The notes under the pieces are model-generated. The model saw only the letters and a list, made by a program, of their open reading frames with translations, was not told where the DNA came from and did not search any database. Shown one piece after another: positions 60,782 through 64,000 of a DNA stretch of 64,000 nucleotides. The stretch comes from Pseudomonas fluorescens. Lineage in GTDB: Bacteria; Pseudomonadota; Gammaproteobacteria; Pseudomonadales; Pseudomonadaceae. The position numbers were made by a program, and so were the translations under genes. Numbering within the stretch: the first letter of the stretch is position 1; each line of letters begins with the position of its first letter. Location: positions 62,001 to 126,000 of the forward strand of contig NZ_MOBX01000013.1 of the NCBI RefSeq assembly GCF_003732425.1, read 5' to 3'.

Positions 60782-62694
60782 TCGTCGGCACGGCGGGGCA
60801 CATCGACCATGGCAAGACCTCGCTGTTGCAAGCGCTGACCGGGCAAACCGGCGACCGCCGCCCGCAGGAACGCGAGCGCGGCATGACCATCGACCTCGGT
60901 TATCTCTACGCTGAACTGGAACCGGGCGCGGGGTTGACCGGGTTTATCGACGTGCCCGGCCACGAGAAATTCACCCACAACATGCTCGCCGGCGCGCAAG
61001 GCATCGACTTGGTGTTGCTGGTGGTCGCCGCCGATGACGGCGTGATGCCGCAGACCCGCGAGCATCTGGCAATTGTCGAACTGCTCGGCATCCCGCGCGC
61101 TGTGGTGGCGATCACCAAATGTGACCGCGCAGAGTCGGGCAGGGTGGAAGAGGTACAGCGCCAAGTGCTGGATCTGCTCGCCCCGGGACCGTTCGCCGAG
61201 GCGCCGATCCTGACCGTGTCGAGCCTGAGCGGGCAGGGCATTGAGGCACTGCGCGAGGTGTTGCTGCAGACGCAAAGCGAAGTGCATGAACGCAGCCGTG
61301 AAGGCGGTTTTCGTCTGGCCATCGACCGTGCGTTCAGCGTCGCCGGTGCGGGAATTGTGGTCACCGGGACGGCGTTGTCGGGCGCGGTCGCGGTCGGTGA
61401 CAAACTCACCCTCGGGCCAGCCGGGAAAACCGTGCGAGTGCGCGGCCTGCATGCGCAGAATCAACCCGCCGAGCAAGCCTTCGCTGGTCAGCGGGTGGCG
61501 TTGAACCTGACGGGTGAACGCCTTGAACTGGCGCAGATCCATCGCGGCCAGTGGCTGCTGAGCGATTGGCTGCACGCGCCGACGCAACGGGTCGACATTG
61601 ACTTTCAACTGCTGCCCGGCGAACGCACCTTCGAACACTTTCACCCGGTGCACCTGCATCTCGGCACGCAGGATGTCATCGCCCGGGTGGCCTTGCTCGA
61701 AGGTCCGCGCTTGAGTCCCGGCGAGCGCATGTTCGCGCAACTGCTGATCAATGCGCCGGTGCACGCGGTGAAGGGCGATCGCCTGATCCTGCGCGACCAG
61801 AGCGCGCAACGCACCTTGGGTGGCGGCCAGGTCCTCGACCCGTTTGCCCCGGCGCGACAACGTCGTAGCCCGGAACGTCTTGAGCAACTGCGCGCCTTGG
61901 TCTCGGGCGACGAGTTCGAACAGGTCTTGCCCGTACTGCTCAACTACAGCGCGGGTGGCCTCGACCCGTTGCGGCTGGAACGCCAATTCAATCGCCCGCG
62001 CTCAACCTGGGCATTAGCGGAAAATGTACGCCTGATCGACACCCGCCAAGGCCCGGTCCTGTTCAACGTGCAGCGCTGGGCGCAACTGAAATTCACCCTG
62101 CTGGAACAACTCGCGCAGTTCCATGAGCTGGAACCCGATCAGATGGGACCAGATCGCGATCGCTTGCGGCGCTTCAGTGGTCTGACGCTGGAACGCTCAA
62201 CGTTTGTCAGTTTGCTGGATGAATTGCTGGCGGCCGGCTCAATCCAGGCGAGCGGCCCATGGCTGCATTTGCCGGATCATCAGGTGCGCCTGAATGCCGA
62301 GGACGAAAGCCTCTGGCTGCGATTACAACCGTTGTTCGAACAGGCCGGTTTCGACCCGCCGTGGGTGCGTGACATCGCGAAAATGCTCGGTCAGGACGAC
62401 GCTGTCGTACGTCTGCTGCTGCGCAAACTGGCGCGGCTCGGTCTGATGCATCAAGTGGTGCGCGATCTGTTTTTGAGTGACGTGCAACTGCGCCAAATGG
62501 CCGACGTGCTGCTCAAACTCGCCAGGGGAAATCCGCAGATCCAGGTGACAAGCTTCCGCGATGCGCTAGGCTTGGGACGCAAACGCTGTATTCAGTACCT
62601 CGAATATTTCGACCGCGTCGGCCTGACCCGACGCCTCGGCGAATCCCGCCAGATCCGCCCCGACAACGCGCTGGCCAACACCAACGCGCAATGA
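60778..62694 (+). CDS. selB: selenocysteine-specific translation elongation factor
   Basis: A 638-residue GTPase, slightly longer than E. coli SelB. G1 is [14 protein letters not shown] at residues 4-17; G2 [13 protein letters not shown]3 DVPGHEKF; G4 TKCD. Domains II and III follow (EF-Tu-like). The last 270 residues are winged helices that bind the SECIS RNA, ending [20 protein letters not shown], which is the usual SelB finish. GTG at 60778 overlaps the selA stop (GTGA), giving translational coupling. The frame stays open upstream to 60742 inside selA, which is not part of the gene. Confidence 0.96.
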   Translation: MIVGTAGHIDHGKTSLLQALTGQTGDRRPQERERGMTIDLGYLYAELEPGAGLTGFIDVPGHEKFTHNMLAGAQGIDLVLLVVAADDGVMPQTREHLAIVELLGIPRAVVAITKCDRAESGRVEEVQRQVLDLLAPGPFAEAPILTVSSLSGQGIEALREVLLQTQSEVHERSREGGFRLAIDRAFSVAGAGIVVTGTALSGAVAVGDKLTLGPAGKTVRVRGLHAQNQPAEQAFAGQRVALNLTGERLELAQIHRGQWLLSDWLHAPTQRVDIDFQLLPGERTFEHFHPVHLHLGTQDVIARVALLEGPRLSPGERMFAQLLINAPVHAVKGDRLILRDQSAQRTLGGGQVLDPFAPARQRRSPERLEQLRALVSGDEFEQVLPVLLNYSAGGLDPLRLERQFNRPRSTWALAENVRLIDTRQGPVLFNVQRWAQLKFTLLEQLAQFHELEPDQMGPDRDRLRRFSGLTLERSTFVSLLDELLAAGSIQASGPWLHLPDHQVRLNAEDESLWLRLQPLFEQAGFDPPWVRDIAKMLGQDDAVVRLLLRKLARLGLMHQVVRDLFLSDVQLRQMADVLLKLARGNPQIQVTSFRDALGLGRKRCIQYLEYFDRVGLTRRLGESRQIRPDNALANTNAQ

Positions 62695-62700
62695 GTTCAA

Positions 62701-62796
62701 GGAAGGCAATCGCGCCCGGTGGCGCGGCCGGGCTTCAAACCCGGTTGGGGACGGCATCCGTTCCCGGGCAGGTTCGACTCCGGCTGCCTTCCGCCA
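62701..62796 (+). tRNA. selC: tRNA-Sec (anticodon TCA)
   Basis: A 96-base tRNA beginning six bases after selB. The acceptor stem is 8 bp (62701-62708 with 62785-62792), as in bacterial tRNA-Sec. The anticodon arm is CCGGG-CTTCAAA-CCCGG (62728-62744) with TCA at 62735-62737. A long variable arm (GGGACGGCATCCGTTCCC) and T-loop GGTTCGACTCC follow, then G73 and encoded CCA at 62794-62796. It reads the UGA of fdnG. Confidence 0.97.
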
Positions 62797-62889
62797 TTTG
62801 AAAAGATCCTTCTCAATGTAAATCACATCGCTGATTGAGAGGCCTGAACAAAAACATCAGTGGACACATTCAAGCGCATGCCCGGCAGA

Positions 62890-63912
62890 CTAGAGATAAC
62901 TTATAGCCATGGTCAATTCGCTATTTGCGGTGCCGGGTGAGACTGTGCCGCCTGGAAGATGTACATATGCTGCAGACAGGGGGATTTCATGATCTCCTTT
63001 AGTACCGTTGTAACCCGTGTAAGTATGCACGACATTTAGCGGCAGGCCGCTTCCTCCCTGCGTCATTATTCGCAGGCCGACTTGTTTTGCAGTTGAGTTT
63101 TTGTTTAGTGAAACTATGCCGGTTTCAGCATCAATGGTAGGAGTGTTAGAGATAAGTTTGTAGGTGATTTTCTTGATTCCAGGCGGACAATTTAAAAGTT
63201 TTATCGAGAATGGAACAGGCTTGGACTGCGCCCAGTCAGCAGAAAACTCACTGGTGCCATAGTCTTCTCCCATCGAAACCAAAACGTCGGGAGTGGTACA
63301 TGAAAGAAGTTGGGCGGGTATCTCTTTTTTAAGGTTTATCTTCAGGATTGTATTAGTGCTGCTATTACCAAAATCTATTTTTCCGTAGACTCCGGCTGGG
63401 AGTTTGACAGTTCCCGCTTTGTTGCCAGTTTTGATTAGCGTCATTCGTAAACGTTCTCCGTATCTTCCGAGGTAGTAATCTACATCTAAAAATGGAGGGG
63501 GAGGGATTTTTAAAGCGGCTCCTTTCGATGGAATTGGTATATTAGTAATATTGCTTCCTAAAATTTGGACTTTATAAGAAACACCCGTCCCATCAATCAC
63601 AAAAAGATTGGCGCCAGCGGGGTTCGGACCTATTGTGCTGTCAGGTGTTAACCAAAGATTAAAGCTGGCACGCATACACGAGAAAACAACCAGTGAAGGA
63701 ATAACGGACTCCTCGCTATAAATTTCCTCACCTATTGGTGTGTCGCTAGGTACACCTAGTATGGACGGTCCGTTGAAATTTACGGTCACTGGGTTGAAAG
63801 GGCCTGAACAAAAGTCAAAACCATAGGCTGGCGACATTTTCATTAAGATAATCCAAGTCGTAAATGTCATTAAAGCTACAGCGTATTTGTTTTTTTTCAT
63901 CATTTTCATCAT
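62890..63912 (-). CDS. fimbrial adhesin-like exported protein, low GC
   Basis: A 340-residue protein whose GC content is well below the rest of the window by eye, with long AT-rich runs. The signal peptide passes through ALMTFTTWIILMKMSPAYG, then FDFCSGPFNP. The mature region has paired cysteines (FCSGP; VFSCMRA), a polyproline loop (PPPPFLD), and two later cysteines (LLSCTTPDVLV; LLNCPPGIKK). Its C-terminal segment QVGLRIMTQGGSGLPLNVVH, then EIPLSAAYVHLPG, and final TMAISYL, follow the pattern of the pilin-like domain of chaperone-usher tip adhesins. The start at 63912 is one of several ATGs; a TTG at 63933 is also open. It faces selC, 93 bases away. Upstream genes lie outside the window. 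Confidence 0.75.
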   Translation of the reverse strand: MMKMMKKNKYAVALMTFTTWIILMKMSPAYGFDFCSGPFNPVTVNFNGPSILGVPSDTPIGEEIYSEESVIPSLVVFSCMRASFNLWLTPDSTIGPNPAGANLFVIDGTGVSYKVQILGSNITNIPIPSKGAALKIPPPPFLDVDYYLGRYGERLRMTLIKTGNKAGTVKLPAGVYGKIDFGNSSTNTILKINLKKEIPAQLLSCTTPDVLVSMGEDYGTSEFSADWAQSKPVPFSIKLLNCPPGIKKITYKLISNTPTIDAETGIVSLNKNSTAKQVGLRIMTQGGSGLPLNVVHTYTGYNGTKGDHEIPLSAAYVHLPGGTVSPGTANSELTMAISYL

Positions 63913-64000
63913 TGATTTAGGAGTGTTCTGCAATTAGAGTGTTTTGCGGTAATTCGTGTGCCCCTCCCGCTATAATTTATGCTGTCACTCAGGTAAACAA

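Overview
The window comes from a Pseudomonas of the fluorescens group. High-GC codon use, REP-type intergenic palindromes of the fluorescent-pseudomonad kind, a DUF1652 gene, and an aprA-inh-aprDEF-protease-lipase locus all point there. Most of it is ordinary chromosome with recognisable genes. A low-GC gene next to tRNA-Sec at the right edge looks recently acquired.

Layout. Positions 1-10.7 kb hold redox and accessory genes: the tail of an aldo/keto reductase, an Old Yellow Enzyme relative, a YkgJ-type cysteine-cluster protein, and a small ABM-like protein. Next comes a broken xdhC remnant and an AraC regulator. On the minus strand follow a lone tatA, a Tat-targeted molybdenum hydroxylase (iorB-like) with its 2Fe-2S subunit (iorA-like), an exported ABM protein, and a LysR regulator divergent from a zinc-free alcohol dehydrogenase/quinone reductase. 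Positions 11.2-14.1 kb hold an unrecognised 483-residue protein followed by a MocR-type regulator carrying a G9 tract. Positions 14.2-20 kb hold pgm, a pirin, a UvrD-like helicase and a DUF1652 protein. Positions 20-23.9 kb form an amine-utilisation cassette: NTF2-AraC regulator, PuuB-like oxidase, cupin and PotF-like binding protein.

Positions 24.3-41.3 kb are an exoenzyme locus. It encodes the serralysin protease AprA, its periplasmic inhibitor, the type I exporter AprDEF, two tandem autotransporter subtilases, and two RTX lipases of the polyurethanase PueB/PueA type. AprDEF probably exports both AprA and the lipases, while the subtilases export themselves. Positions 41.5-53.4 kb hold small exported proteins, a Fan1-type nuclease overlapping a nuclease-helicase, a hybrid histidine kinase, a membrane protein, a cation/proton antiporter, a YghA-type SDR and a MalY-type C-S lyase. 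REP palindromes are frequent here.

Positions 53.7-62.8 kb are a complete selenocysteine module: fdnG with an in-frame UGA and a bacterial SECIS, then fdnH, fdnI, fdhE, selA, selB and the tRNA-Sec gene selC. FdnGHI is a membrane formate dehydrogenase. FdhE matures it, and SelA, SelB and SelC supply and insert selenocysteine. selD is not in the window. Immediately past selC lies an AT-rich fimbrial-adhesin-like gene on the opposite strand.

All family calls come from reading motifs, without database searches. Start codons were chosen from ribosome-binding sites and family alignment, and several are uncertain.
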